Below are positions 1-12,849 of a stretch of 64,000 bases of DNA, piece after piece (position 1 is the first letter of the stretch; the number at the start of each line of letters is the position of its first letter). A program made the translations under genes and the position numbers. Location of the stretch: contig NC_089586.1 of the NCBI RefSeq assembly GCF_019320115.1, positions 992,001-1,056,000 of the forward strand, given 5' to 3'. The DNA comes from Miscanthus floridulus (taxonomy: Eukaryota > Streptophyta > Magnoliopsida > Poales > Poaceae). Below the pieces are notes generated by a model, which searched no databases, was not told the origin of the DNA, and was given only the letters and a program-made list of their open reading frames with translations.

Positions 1-173
1 CATTAACCTTTTTATACAAAAAGGGGAGAAGGGCTAAAAATCTGTTTGGCCATAACAAAATCTAAGAGCTTGTTCACTTGTTACGAGTTCGCCACCTGGC
101 TTATCTGCCTAACTAATTTCTTAGGGGGGATGATCTCATCCTCTATCTCCATAGGTAAGTCCTATGCCAACGG

Positions 174-942
174 GTCACCCAAGTTGATCGGATGGCTCGA
201 GCCACTGCCGAGAGATGGGTAAGGAGAAGTAGGATGCCCCATGCGAGTTATGCCGACTCCGTCACGAACGATGGACCTAGATTCTAGTCAAACATGTCTG
301 GTAAGAGCTCCCTGAACATGTCACTCAAGCCATCAAGGTAAATCCTATGCTAGTGGGTCACCCAAGTTGATCGGATGGCTCGGGCCACTGCTGAGAGACG
401 GGTCACCCTTAATTTACATTCATTTTCTCTTATTAGTTTCGCTATCGACTCCACGATCTTTAAGTGACGCCCAACCCCAGCAACAACTAGGGATCAAGCC
501 TCACTTAGGTGTTGGTAAGAGTATGTCTATTCAGTAGACATTCTCTATGCCCGACCCTTTCTCACATTAAAAACCTAGAGGCAAGGTTTGTGGAAACAAA
601 TACTGAGTAAAGCTGGTCAGACCACAAAAAACCTATGCCCTAGTGGCTATGGCATTTTTGGTCACCAGCATGATAAGAGTTTATGGCCCACACCCCAAGC
701 TTTAGCCTCCACCTTCCCAGGAAGGGTTTGGAGGGGCCTACTAGTGAAATCTCCATCGAGGTGAGGCCAGCAGGTCACCCAAGTTGATCAGACGGCTTGA
801 GCCGCTGCTGAGAGATGGGTAAGGAGCAGTAGGATACCCCATGCAGGTTATGCCGACTCCGTCATGAATGACGGACCCGGATTCCACTCAAACATATCCG
901 ATAAGAGCTCTCCGAACCCATCACTCAAGCCATCGAGGTAAC
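174..942 (+). repeat. Duplicated module in Tat 3' UTR, offset about 601 bp
   Basis: A block of about 168 bp starting GTCACCCAAGTTGATC at 174 is repeated at 775. Both copies run through a match to GCCGACTCCGTCA and end in TCACTCAAGCCATC. A more diverged version of the same module forms part of the 499-bp tandem units further right. Confidence 0.75.
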
Positions 943-2455
943 TTTACCAACCCCCACTTTACTTTCCCAGTGCATGAGCATTCATTCATCCATTATCATA
1001 CATTCAAGCATCGCATATGCAATTATTGCATCACAACGCTTCACGTCGCATCATGAAGCGGTAGTTGTCTCATTCGATATGAGCGACGACTGACCAAGGT
1101 TCGAAGGCAGGCCTAGGAAGGGCTCAAGACTGCCTCATGTCAAACAGAGCTAGGGGAGAAAACATAGATGAGCCCCAGCAGCCTTTGCCCAACCCACTTA
1201 GAAGCAGATAGGATCATCTTGACCTTCTTGTTCGATCCTAACTTCAAGCCAAGCCCACAAAATCTCCATCGAGGGGAGGCCAGTGGGCCACCTGAGTCAG
1301 TCTTCAGAATGACTCGGGCATCTACTAGGAGGCGGGTTAAGTAGCAGTGTAATGCCACATGAGGGCTATGCCGACCCTGTTACGAATGATGAACCTGGAT
1401 TCCACTTGGACATGCACGTTAGCGAGCTCGCCGAGCGCGACAATCGAGCCATCGAGGCAAGTGTCGTTAGCTCAACCCCTCCGGTTGTAGAAACCACAGA
1501 CAGTGTGACGCATAAAACTCGATCGACCCCTACCGAGCCCAATGGGGCTTGAGGGCTTGAGCTACCTGACCCTGACTTAGGAATTCGATCGACCAAGGTT
1601 CGAAGGCTAGCCCGTGAAGGGCTCGAGGCTGCCTCACATCGAACAGAGCCAGGGGAGAAAGCACAGATGAGCCCCAACGGCCTTTACCCGACCCGCTCAG
1701 AAGTGGCCAGGGTCATCTCAACCTTCTCATTCGATCCTAACCTCAAGCCAAGCCCACAGAATCTCCATCGAGGAGAGGCCAGTGGGCCACTTGAGTCAGT
1801 CTCTAGAATGACTCAGGCTTCTACAGGGAGCCAGGTTAAGGAGTAGTGGAATGCCACATGAGGGCTATACCGACCCTGTAACAAATGACGGACCTAGATT
1901 CCACTTGGACATGCCTATTAGTGAGCTCACTGAGTGCGTCACTCAAGCCATCGAGGCAAGTGACGTTAGCTCAACCCCTCTGGTTGTAGAAACTACGGAC
2001 GGGGTGATGATCACAAAGATGAGCTGACCCTCGATCAGACCCCCACTATGTGTGGGGGCTCGAGGAAAGTTGGACTCCTAAGGAGACCGAATGCATGGTC
2101 ACAGAATGATGGCTCGGATCCTAGGAAGGGGATATGTACAAAAACTAAGAATAACATTTATAAAACAAGAGATGCTTTCTCCTACTAAGTTTTGTTATCG
2201 TCTCCTCGATCTTTAGTGAAACCCGACCTTGGCAATGTCAAGGGGTCGAGTCTCACTCGGGGGCTGATAAGGGTATATATATACCCTTTCTGAAAAAGTC
2301 ACCTTGCCCGACCCCTTCCTCACGTTAACAACCTAGAGGCAAGGTTTGCGGAAACAAATGACTGAGTAAGGCTGGTAGGACTACAAGAAACCTATGCCCT
2401 AGCAGCTATGGTAGTCTTGCTTACCAGCGTGATCAAAGTTTACCACCCACACCTC
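461..2455 (+). repeat. Pair of hairpin-bearing modules in Tat 3' UTR
   Basis: The module at about 461-690 is repeated at about 2212-2455. Shared landmarks are CCTAGAGGCAAGGTTTG, GAAACAAAT, CTGAGTAA and AACCTATGCCCTAG. Each copy has an inverted repeat at the same relative place (519-545 and 2269-2288), although the stem sequences differ. The second copy is preceded by a polypurine-like CTCGGGGGCT. Confidence 0.7.
1092..2007 (+). repeat. 499-bp tandem repeat, about 1.8 copies
   Basis: GACCAAGGTTCGAAGG occurs at 1092 and again at 1591, and similarity continues across the unit, for example AAGCCAAGCCCACA, GAGGCCAGTGGGCCAC, TGCCACATGAGGGCTAT and GTTAGCTCAACCCCTC. Copies differ at many sites, so the duplication is old. 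Tandem arrays of this type are typical of the hypervariable 3' untranslated region of Tat elements. Confidence 0.8.
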
Positions 2456-2662
2456 GAACTCTACGGTCTTAACACTAGGAAGGGTCGAAACACATTAACC
2501 CCTTTTTTACAAATAAAAAGGGAGAAAGAACAAATTTGTTCAACCAAAACAAAAGAATAGATTTGATCAAACAAAACAAAATGACAAGTTTGTTTAAACA
2601 AGACAGAAGGGTCAGAACTAGTCCACTTATTACAAAAACAACCGCTCGACCTATTTAACTAA

Positions 2663-5600
2663 CTAGCCCCTTAGAGGGAGAACTATGCCTTCTATCCTAT
2701 CCACCAGGTCCTCCGAAAGGGAAGCCACTGTTGTTTCCATCTCCTCCAGCTCCTAGACTTCAAAACTAGGCGCATAGCCATGGCTCATCGCCTCTAGATC
2801 GATGTTGTCCCCATAATGAGAACATGCAATCATGAAGGACTAATTGATCCCGGCATGAAGAGCATTCCTCTTGAGCTGGCGCACCCAAGCCATGATCTTG
2901 ACTGCATGGGCCGTGAGCGAGCTGGTCTCCTCCGACTGCACCACCTCAAGGTCATCGCAGACCACTCTAAGGGTGGCGCTCAGGATACTAAGCTCATCAC
3001 TCTCCGCCTAAAGATTTCTCCTCACCTTGGCGAGATCCATAGCCAGCCTGGTAGAAATGCCCTTAGCCTCCAGCTTCCAAGTCATCGCACTTTCAAGTTC
3101 GGCCTAGAGGGAGCTGACCTTCTACTACACGTGGTCGTGCTATTGGCAGGCCTGGTCATGCTCTCAGAAAGCCTGGTCGCGCTCCTTGTGAGCCATGCCG
3201 TGTTCCGAGCAGAGCCTCTCCGCGGTTTAGATCAGCTCATCCCACTCCTTGTGCAGCCGAGCGACTACCGTGGCATCCACGGTCACCCTTTTCTCTAGGG
3301 CCGCGAGCTTCTCCATGTTCCCCAGCTTCAGACCCCTTTCTTTCTCAACCTCACCTAGAAGGTGAAGGATCCACTGGTGGGTTTTGGCGTCCTTCTGGAG
3401 CAACTCATCTAGCTCCTTCCTAACCCTAGTGGCTTCTTTGTCATCCTTCCATGACCTCACTGATAGGGCCTCGAACGCCTTCTCGGCCTCATCAGCATCC
3501 CGACAGGCCTCGACTACTGGCGACCAAAGATTGGCTGCCTCCTCGGTGAGGGGGGTTTGCTTGACAACCCTCCGCTGGGTGGCAATGAGCTGAGCTATCA
3601 CCTCCCCACGTAGCTGTGCCTCGTCGACGAGGCGGTCCTACGCTTCCTTCTATTGATGAAGGAACCGAGATTTCCCCTAGCTGTGAGCTATAAGGGACTA
3701 CAGGGAGATGATGGTCAGGGTACAAAAAGTATATAGAGAAAGAAAAGGGCAAGAAGCATGGCCAAACAATAATTGGCCAGAGGGAACAACAACATCATGC
3801 AATGCGCCCATGGTGGGGTCCAGGGCCTCGAGCACGGACGTGATCCCTACTCTCTACGCCGGATCCTATAGATCCACCAACTGGAGCAGAGGCTCGCCCA
3901 ACACGGGTGAGCCACTACCCACTGATGTCAGGGTCAGGGATGACTCCCCACCGGCCCCAAGCACCATCGACCCCTCTCGTCGTGATGTCCCTATCGGGAC
4001 ATCCCCTCTAGTGATGGAAGGGGTTAGCGGTGCGGACATGAACATGTCTCCTAGCACCACGACTCCTAGGGATCCCTCGGCCACATCCCCCTCTATCCGG
4101 TCCATGCTTGGTGCTGTCGCTTGGGTTGCCAATGGCAAGGGTCGCACCAATGCCTTAGACGACGCTGTGGTGATGCCCGACTGTCACCCATCTGTCATGG
4201 CCACCGCCACCTCCACCTACGTCGGTGGGGTCATGACCGGCTATGTTGCTCCCTCCATGGCCGGTGCCATGAATGTGGTCGGTAGCCCCATCCGCTCGGC
4301 CATCGGTAGTAGTATCACGGCCATCACTAGCTGCTCCGCGACCTCCAAAGGCATCACTTGAACGCCCTTGTCCGCCTGTCCCACCGAGCACATAGGCACC
4401 ACCATGGGTGGCACCTGACCTACCGGTGATGCAGTCACACTAGTGCCGCTCCCGCCTAAAATGGGCATGACACTAGCCGATGGCCGCCACCCTGATTGGA
4501 CGGCGATGCTCTTCTTCAGCGCCAGCACCAAAGGATTCTGATGCCTGCCGACGCTACAAGGGACAAAAAACATAAGTCACGATGAAATCTGACTAAAATA
4601 GGAAAAATAGAGGAATTGATAACTCACCTCAGCGATGTTAGGCGGCAGATGCGTTTGGGGGATGAACCCCCCGACCCTTGCTCTGCCTCATTGGAACAAG
4701 GCCGTTTCAAGCCCGCCCCTAATCTTGGGCAGAGGGACTTGCCCCTGGCAGCTCCTAGGGCACATTGGCGGGACACCCTGCTCCCCTTGGCTCTTGGGGC
4801 ACGATGGCAGAGCCACCCACCTCCGCCGGCACCTCGGGCGTGATGGCCGAGCCGCCCACCTCTATTGGCTCCTGGGGTATGCTAATGGTATGTCCCACCT
4901 CCATTGGTTCCTGGGGGGTGTCGTTAGAACAACATACCTCTGTTGGCTCCCTAGATATGCTCTCCCCTCCATGGAATGGGAAGGGTCCCGATGCCTACAA
5001 GGATGAACTGATGCCTATAAGTGCATCCTCATTCTCTAGGTTGTCCCACTCAATATCATCGGCGTCATCACCATCATCATTGCCATCATCATTGTCAGTG
5101 TCCTCCCCTCATTCCCATGCCCACAGCTTCCGCTGCTTTTTCCTCTTCTTGTCCTCCTTCGCCTTCCTCAGCAGCTCGCCCTCGCCGTGATTCGCCACCC
5201 TCACGGTCGAATCCCTCGGCATCGACACCAGGTGACCCATGAGGATGAGGTCCCTTGGCTGGTCCCGCCCCTCTCAAAGTTAGTCCCATAGGGTCGGGAA
5301 ATCAATTGAAGAGAAGGTAAGAGAAAGGGTAACTTACAAAGTCAACATAGCCTGGCTTTGGCCGCATCAGAGGATGCCTCGACACCACGTACACGAAGTT
5401 GAGGGTGGCACCCATGTCATTCAGCAAAGGCTCCATGCCTCCTTGATGTGTTGCGCGATCTTGGACTTGGGGAGAGTTCTCTCGGCGAGCGCCGTTCCAT
5501 CGAACGACGCCTCAGGCACCATCATGTATAGTGGGAGCGTGCACATCATCAACGGCACCACCCTCCTTGCGTGGTAAGCCTCGATAATGCCCGACCCTTT

Positions 5601-6199
5601 TAGGCCATTCTCCTTTAGGATGTGGATGGTAGTGATGTGGTCTCAGATCTTCTTCTTATCCTCCTCTAGGATGCCCCACTTCCTCACCTACTCTAGGGCC
5701 ACTTCGATCAAGCACCCGATGAACTCAGGCAAAGGGGCGGCAACGTCATTCTTGAGGTAGAACCACGGCGAGTGCCACCCCTTGCTGGACGTCTAGAGCC
5801 ACATGGATGGGTACTCGTCGACCTGATTGTTCCAAAGTTGGATGTCGGCGCACCCCATCGGCATGTGTAGCTCCTGCCTGCCGCCCTTCTCCCTCTTCTT
5901 CTGGAGGTTAACTGCGAAGAAATACCTCCACAAGTTGAAGTGGATCCTTCGCATAGTGTGACGAATGCTGCCATGTGCTAGATCCCATTGGGATTGAGAT
6001 ACTGTAGCTCAATCTTATAGAAGTGCAGCAGCCCCTAGAGGAATTTGTGGGCGGGGGTCACGAGCCCATGCTCGTGGAAGTGGGCCAATGACACCACGTA
6101 GCCGTTGGGCGACGACGATGAATCCTCATCGCCGGGTAGCAACCACTCCTCAGCTGAGGTCCACGCGTGGAGAAGAACACAACGAATGAGGTCCTCCAT
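2663..6199 (-). pseudogene. Decayed antisense ORF of Tat element, Transposase_28-like (PF04195)
   Basis: Read on the minus strand from an ATG at 6199, the sequence gives MEDLIRCVLLHAW and then a recognisable grass 'putative gypsy type transposon' domain: PNGYVVSLAHFHEHG, LLHFYKIELQYLNPNGI and, after a frame change, FNLWRYFFAVNLQKKREKGG followed by PMGCADIQLWNNQVDEYPSM. The middle is low-complexity Ser/Pro/Gly sequence. The C-terminal part (3601 down to about 2663) is a charged coiled coil, containing KELDELLQKDAKTHQWIL and LEEMETTVASLSEDLVDRIE. Stops and frame changes interrupt the protein throughout. The gene opposes the LTR that follows it, which fits the antisense extra ORFs reported for Tat elements. 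Its molecular function is not established. Confidence 0.65.
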
Positions 6200-7287
6200 G
6201 CGCTAGAAGGTGATGTCAGAACGGTGCCACGGATCCATTGGAGGTGGGGGTGGATGGATGCGAGCTCAACGGAGGTGGCGGCGTGGCTATGGAGGTAAGG
6301 ATACAGGCGAGCGTATGAAACATGGAGGGCTAACCCTTTGGTTTTATAGGGGTGATGGGTGCAAGAAAACCAACCGCTCGCCTAGATCTCCATGCCTGCC
6401 ATGACCTATCACCATGTCTTGTCGCGGGACGTGCACACGCAACCTATGGTCGTCCCCTCAGAAAATGCGTTAGATGTTTCGCCTCCCCAAATGGGCCACA
6501 ACTCATCACAGGTAAGAGGGATATGGAGCTAAAAACACTCCTACACCCTGTCTAGGCCTAGGAGTTCGAAGGTTGGCCCACCGACAGGTTCGACAACCGC
6601 TTTGAGCACCTTTAGAGTGAGGGGTGTAAAGGGATGGGTCTGTTAGCAGCCAGCACCTAGGCGCACGAGCGCCGCATGCATCTCGGCCCACGTTCGAGTC
6701 TCAGCTAGATACGATCCATGGTTTTTCCTCAAAGAAAGACAGAGAGCCCTCGGGACCGGTCGAACGGATCCGAGAACTATATGGATTGACCGCTGAGAAT
6801 CTGGAGTCGGTCACCAAGCTAACATAAGTTGGACCCCCACGAACAGGATGCCAGGGCCCCACACAGACTAGCCCGTTAATAGCTCACCGAGCACCATGAT
6901 TCGTCCATAGAGGAAAATCATGGCACGGCTCAGCCCCCCCCCCCATTTTTATCAGAAAAAACGCTCGAGGGAAGACGATCACAAAGACGAGCCAATCCTC
7001 GACCGGACCCCCCGCTACGAGCGGGGACTCGAGGAAAGTTGGACTCGCAAGGAGACCGAATGCACAGTCGTGGAATGACAGACCCCCATAGGGGTCAGAA
7101 TCAGGGAAGACCTTTTCTGACCCACCAAATCTCACGGCTATGCCCCTAAGGGGTCCGATCATGACAAAAGGGAATCACCGTCCCTAGGTCACCATGGGTG
7201 ACAAAAGAAGGCCAAGGCCCTCAAAGTCCTCCCATTCGGAAAAGCCTCCAAAGGAGTATTCTACACCTCCACAGGTTCAGGGGCTAC
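6200..7287. other. Non-coding spacer before the 3' LTR
   Basis: There is no supported gene. A block at 6975-7080 (GATCACAAAGACGAGCC through ACTCGAGGAAAGTTGGACTC) repeats one at 2008-2110, so the untranslated-region modules also lie on this side of the antisense ORF. A C12 homopolymer begins near 6936. The stretch ends with a polypurine-like GGTTCAGGGGCTAC directly before the LTR. Confidence 0.6.
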
Positions 7288-7404
7288 TGTCGAGGACCAA
7301 TACTAGGGTATCCAAAGAGAAGGAGCTAATGGCCTTCAACATTGATTCATCCGAGCAGTCAAGAGTGCGACTATAGCTCCCCAGGTGTGCGGGCCCTGCC
7401 TCAC

Positions 7405-7680
7405 CCGACCTCTGGGGAGGGCTCCGCCTCGTTCGACCCTGAGGCCGTGGGCTCTGTCTCGCCCGACACCAAGGTCACAGGCTCCGTCTCACCCGACCTC
7501 AAGGCCATAGGCTCCGTCTCGCCCGGCCTCAAGGCCGTGGGCTCCATCTCACCTGACCTCAAGGCCGATGGCTCTGCCTCGCCTGACCCCAAGGCCATGA
7601 GCTCCGCCTCGCCCGACCCTTGGGTTTGCGCTCCGCCTCGCCCGACCCCTTGGGTGAGGGCTCCACCTCGCCCGACAGGG
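7405..7680 (+). repeat. 30-bp minisatellite inside the LTR
   Basis: About nine units match GGCTCCGTCTCGCCCGACCT followed by CAAGGCCGTG with substitutions. The period is 30 bp, so an open frame with SVSPDLKAIG-like repeats runs through it. I regard that frame as a by-product of the repeat. Confidence 0.85.
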
Positions 7681-8110
7681 TCCCATACCACCGCCAACCA
7701 CTCTAGGTCCAAGCGTATGGGCCTAGATCAAAACTCTAACACCAAGGAAGAGACCGGCATGCCCCAATGTAACCTATGGCCATGACTGGCCATACCTGAG
7801 GATTCACATCAAGAACAACTTCGGGCGTGCCGATGTTGTTCTGCCTAACCCTCATATGAACGCTGACAGGCGTGTCAGTTCACAACAACGCCGACCGGAA
7901 CGGAATGAGATGCCATGACCGGCAGACAACGCCTGCGCATGGCGTCAGTGACGAACAGGGCCGCAACATGGAGCCGTCCCTGTTGACATCTACAGCATCG
8001 GTGGGACCCGCGTGATGGAGAAGAAGGATTGGGCGGTCCTGACAACCTTCTTCTCTCTCTCTCTCATTCTTCTCCTCTTCCTCCGCTGTAACCCGTGCTT
8101 TCCCTTGACC

Positions 8111-8118
8111 TATAAAAA
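8111..8118 (+). promoter_or_regulatory. TATA box of the LTR promoter
   Basis: TATAAAAA follows a CT-rich stretch and precedes a region that would be the transcribed R/U5 part of the LTR. The position, about 360 bp before the LTR end, is reasonable for a grass Gypsy LTR. Confidence 0.55.
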
Positions 8119-8489
8119 GGAAAGCAGGGCGTCCCATGAAGGGGATCCGATTCAAAACGATTGATCGACCCATCGAGACCCGATCGGATCCAGATCTGCA
8201 CAAGAGCACGACATGAACATACGGCTGAGCAGTGATCGAGCTCTTAGCATCCGTTCACTCCTTCCACCAGAGACTTAGGATCATTTTCCTCTCTCGTCCG
8301 TTTGTAACCCCTACTACAAACTTTCAATGCTAGTAACATGAGCAGCAACGATGAACTGGACGTAGGGACTTTCTGCCCGAGTCAGTATAAACCTCGTGTC
8401 CTCTAAATACACCATCCGAGCCAGACGCGCAATACTAGAAATTTACTCGTCGGTGGTAACTCGAAACACCGACACCGTCGGCCTGACCT

Positions 8490-8957
8490 TAGGGATGAAA
8501 ACGTACGGGAAACATGCGGAAAAACTCCTCTCACGTTTCCAATTCTATATTTTTAGCGGAAATATGATCGTGTTCCGAAAAAAACGGAATTATAAATGGA
8601 TGGGGATATACGGAAATACGGAAAAAGACAAATATGGATGAAGAGCCAGAAAATTAAGTTAGAATAATATGATCAAATTTTCTCGAGTATATATGAACAA
8701 AGTCACAAAATAGTATACATATACGAAGTTATTCGTCCAATATTCACTACCATGTCATGTGTTAACATGTATAATTTGTGATTAGTAGGTTCATGAACAT
8801 ATCAATTTCTAGACATATCTCACATAGATTGAAAACATAATAAAAAACGAAAAAATGGGTCAGTTCCTGATAAAAACAGAATTCCGCAGAAATGGGCGGA
8901 AAAACCCATCTCCTATTTCCGTAAATATAGAAACGGAGTCCACAGATGCCGAAACGG
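8490..8957. mobile_element. Ds-like hAT non-autonomous element, one end degraded
   Basis: The left end TAGGGATGAAAACGTACGGG matches the Ac/Ds-type hAT terminus. The interior is a reverse-complement relative of the element at 19748-20259; both contain the TCTCACATAGAT / ATCTATGTGAGA block and the AACATGT segment. The right terminal repeat is not recognisable. CCTGACCT before the left end (8482-8489) and GCTGACCT at 8958-8965 differ at one of eight bases and may be the target duplication. The element sits 15 bp beyond the Tat LTR end. Confidence 0.65.
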
Positions 8958-8965
8958 GCTGACCT

Positions 8966-10024
8966 CCACGGCCGCATCCTTAACTCTGCGGCCGCAGGTC
9001 CATGAAAATGTTGGTCCGCCATGCATGCATTGTGTTAAAGTGTTAAACTATACTTTTAATTTATTTTCTTCAACAGTAAAGATTCTTGTTATGTTGGGTG
9101 CACTTGCACGTCACTCAAACCTGTTATTTAATTTATTTTCCTCAACAACAAGATTCGTGTTAGTTGCAAACAATCGTCTACACCTGCTTCTCGGCCAAAG
9201 CTTAACTATAACTAGTTTTCTTGGCGATGAACTTAATTTGGAGCTAGTTGCTTGGTCTTCTCTGGATCAATACGGGACTGCTTTTTCTATGGCAAAGTCT
9301 GAGGAGATGAGCACCGATTCTCTTTCAATCTGGACTTAGCCCAACTCTGATAAATTGTGTATTTACAACTAAAATTGGCAGCCTCGAAAACAGGCTTACA
9401 ACCAGCGGCAAGCATAACAATATTTCGACCCTGAACCCAAATACCCAACCGAAGATAGCTAGCCATTATCGTCTAACCATATATGCACGTGCAGGGCAAA
9501 TGGACACATGCATCTTTAGGCATAGTTTCACCCCGTCATAATATTCTGCAAGGTATAATCAAAGTAAGAGAGCTATCGTAAGCCACAAACAAAATACTAA
9601 GGGTGCCACATGCCATGACATACATGATTAAACTTGTTTTTTAGGTGATTGATATGGGGTGAAGTCCATTTTTTCAACCTCTAAGTTACATGTAAGTATA
9701 ATTTGTAACCCTGGACTACAAAACCGAATAACAGGTGTCCTCCAATTACGCCTCTCCAAAACAACGATTTAGTGCATTTAAACAACATTTAAACGATAAA
9801 TGAAGGCCTTCCATGTTGTTTGGCCCTAAGGTAAATTAAACGATCTGTCTAAATGATATAAGCAGAATCAATTAAACATGATTAAATTAGCTAAATAACG
9901 AAGTCTTCTTATTTAAAATAAATTACATCCTCCATCCTAGAAAAAAACGTATAGTTTTCTGGGATAGTGGAGTAATTATGAACTCTTAGAGATCATACCA
10001 GGTTTTTATTATTTTTAGAAAATA
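8966..10024. other. Unassigned intergenic stretch
   Basis: No family was recognised. A 104-codon open frame at 9025-9339 has no motif I can name, and its AT-rich sequence does not look like a grass exon. The remainder is AT-rich and non-coding. Confidence 0.5.
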
Positions 10025-10029
10025 GAAAA

Positions 10030-12786
10030 TATAACACCCTCGGTGTTACACCCTAAACCATTTACTAAAACATGTCATGAGCATCATGTTTATGTGTTAG
10101 TGCATGTAATAAAGTATGTAGATCGATTTCTTGTAACCTAAAATGACTAATAAAAAAGTTAAACGAAAGTCGATTCAATAGCTCATGTATATCAAGTAGG
10201 ATTGAAAATTAATTTTTATTGAATAAAAACACTATAGAACATATGTGTAGCGCTTAAATAAAGTTTAGAATATGAACTTTGTAGATGGCAATAAAATACT
10301 TGATGTGGAAAAATAACTTTGCTAGCCATTATTTCTAATAGCCTAGAAATGCAATTTGGAATCAAGTTCAGCTCAAAGACCTAGAGTATTTTCAAGTTCA
10401 TAGACAACAAGACAATGCCATATTTAGCAATTTATTTTGCAAAATCGGGTTAAGAAAAGGTATAATGTTTTAGCTCAGTTTGGTAGCCTCACATGCCATC
10501 TTGAGCTTGGTGAAGATGGTTTGGTTACTGAAGCAACCGTTTAGTTGTATTGGGCGCTTTAAAATTCATGCACGACTCGGTCTTGGGCTGGTTGGCCGCG
10601 TGGGCGCGGTCACCACGCTCAGGCACTCGGCGTCGCCACGCTGACTATCCCCTACGCACGCGCGCTACCGTGCATGGCCGGCCACGGCTGCTCTGTGGCC
10701 TGGCCGCCGCTGGCTCCTAGCGCGCGGAGCTGCTGCTACTGCTTGCGTAGCTGGGCGGTGCTACCGCCTGCCCCATCACGCTGCCGCACTGCTGACCACC
10801 TCATGCCGCGCCGCAGCTGCTGCCAGTGCCGTCACATCGCTGTCATCTCCGTGCCTCGCTCTACATCTCTACATCGCTATCGGCCCTGTGCGATGCCACC
10901 TCTGCCGCACGCACGTGGCCGAGCTCGCCATCGCCTTGCCATTTATGGGGTTGTGCCGCGCGGGCCATGGCTGATCGGGGATGCGTGCGCTTGTCCTTTG
11001 CGTCTACGCGCATGCCTTCCTGGTCGCGCCGAGCACGTCCTGCCAAGGCGAGGCCGTGCTGTGCCACCTACCAGTCTGTCTCTCTCTCTTTCTTTCTTTC
11101 TCCCTCCGCTGCCGTCGTCGAGCCACGCCATCAGTTGGCCACCAAGGGATCACCTCCATTCAATTCAACACATCCACGCCTTCATCATTATCATGTCCTC
11201 TCGCTGTCCAACCCCACCCAACCTTGAAGAGCGCACGGCCAAGCTCCAATTTGGAGTTTCTTCTACCGCCGTGCTGATAAGGCCACGTCCGGCCATGGAT
11301 GTGGGCAGCGCTCCTACCATTCCTCCTGAGCCAATTCACCTGCACCACTAGCATAGCCTTGACTCCCTCTTCACCCTATGCGCCTTAGCCGAACCGCTAC
11401 CGCCTCCCCGTCATTGCTGATGCGACCGTGCCACCATGGTGCACCGCTGCATGGCTTGGCCATACGTGGCCAGCCCTCATCCATCGTCCTCCGCCCCAAT
11501 CGTCACCTTGCCCTAGTCTAGGGTAGCCTCCTAGTGCTCACGCGCTAACCAGTTAGGTCTGTAGCTACCCCAGCTCACCAAAACAGTGGCACCGCCATCG
11601 CGGATGGCCACACGCTGTTGATGCCTTCCCCAGCCAGTCGTGTCACCCTACACCATCGCTTAGCATAGCCGCTTGGGTCAGAGATAGTGATCGACCCATT
11701 TGGTAGGCCCGTGCAGGTCCCAGGTGGCCGACGTAGGCGCCCAGCGCCACGGCTCGCCACATTGCCATGCACTGAGTTACCGAAGGTGTGCACGGGTGAA
11801 TTAGGGAAAGGCCAAGGGGTTAAGCGAGAAGTTCTGAGAGAGAGGAGAAAATAGTGTTAGTAAATAATTGTAAATTAGGAGGAGTTCGAGGTCTCTTTTG
11901 CAAAGTCGCCGACACGCGCGAGATTCCCCAGCGCAGGCCATCTTGGCGTGGGCTGGCCTCGCATGGGCCATGCCTGCGGGCCACTGTGCGCACTGTCTCG
12001 CATGGGTCGTGCGGTTGGTTTCATTTTTCTTTTCCTAAGGAATTAGAAATAGGTTTCTAATTTAATTTTTGAGCTGATCTTTGGTAAATCATATAAAATC
12101 ATGTAGGTGTCAAAAAAATTGTAAAACAAATTTTGTTAGGTTCCTAAAATTATGCTCTATCTGTTAGTGTATTTAGTTCATATATGTATATGTTGATACC
12201 AGGAGATATTAAATCATTGGGAGTGCTCAATATTCTTAAGTTAATTATTGTAGGAATTTTTGTGGTAAATTGGTGATAGCTCTAGTCCTAAAATTTTCAT
12301 GGTAGCTTCATTGTATTATTATGTGCTCACTATAATTTGTGTAGCTTTATAATAGACTAAACATTAGGATAGTTAAATGCTCTTTGTTTCAAACATACAT
12401 TAAATCATTAGTAGAAATAAAGATATATCCTTCATTTGTAAAGCTAGGTGTTTGTTAGTTGAACCTAACACTTTGCTTGATAAAGATGATAGTTAGCTTA
12501 GTACCTTAGTCATTAGAGCTAGCTTAGTAGCTTAATATGCGTATTCTTAGTTTTGGAGTTGTTATTGCTTAAATGCAAAGTGTTGCATCATCATCGTATG
12601 AATGTAGAGAATAAGTTGGTGGAGATCGTGACCACCGGCGATCATGAGTTCGAGGAGATCGTTGAGGAGTATAAGGAGGAGATTCTCGTATAGGAGGAGA
12701 TCACAGAGTTGCCACTGACTGACTCAGCTGACACCACGCCTGCCCAAGGCAAGCCTCGGTGCATAACCCTTATTTTTGATAATCAC

Positions 12787-12849
<63 letters not shown>

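Larger units (their letters stand above)
1..7287 (+). mobile_element. Tat-lineage Gypsy element, 3' internal region
   Basis: The 5' part of this element lies outside the window. What is visible is the stretch upstream of the 3' LTR: a repeat-rich untranslated region (1-2662), an antisense ORF relic (2663-6199), a non-coding spacer and a polypurine-like tract ending in GGGGCTAC at 7287. Sense-strand motifs of the type CTCGGGGGCT recur. A long, repeat-filled region before the 3' LTR and an antisense extra ORF are known features of the plant Tat lineage (RIRE2/Grande-like). No gag or pol is visible, so lineage is inferred from layout only. Confidence 0.6.
7288..8474 (+). repeat. 3' LTR of the Tat-like Gypsy element
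   Basis: The LTR begins TGTCGAGGACCAATACTAGG right after the polypurine-like tract and ends GAAACACCGACA at 8474, so the termini are TG...CA. It holds a 30-bp minisatellite, a CT-rich tract and a TATA box at 8111. The tail contains TAAACCTCGTGTCCTCT, which I recognise from grass Gypsy LTR ends. The partner 5' LTR is outside the window, so neither boundary can be checked by pairing. Confidence 0.65.
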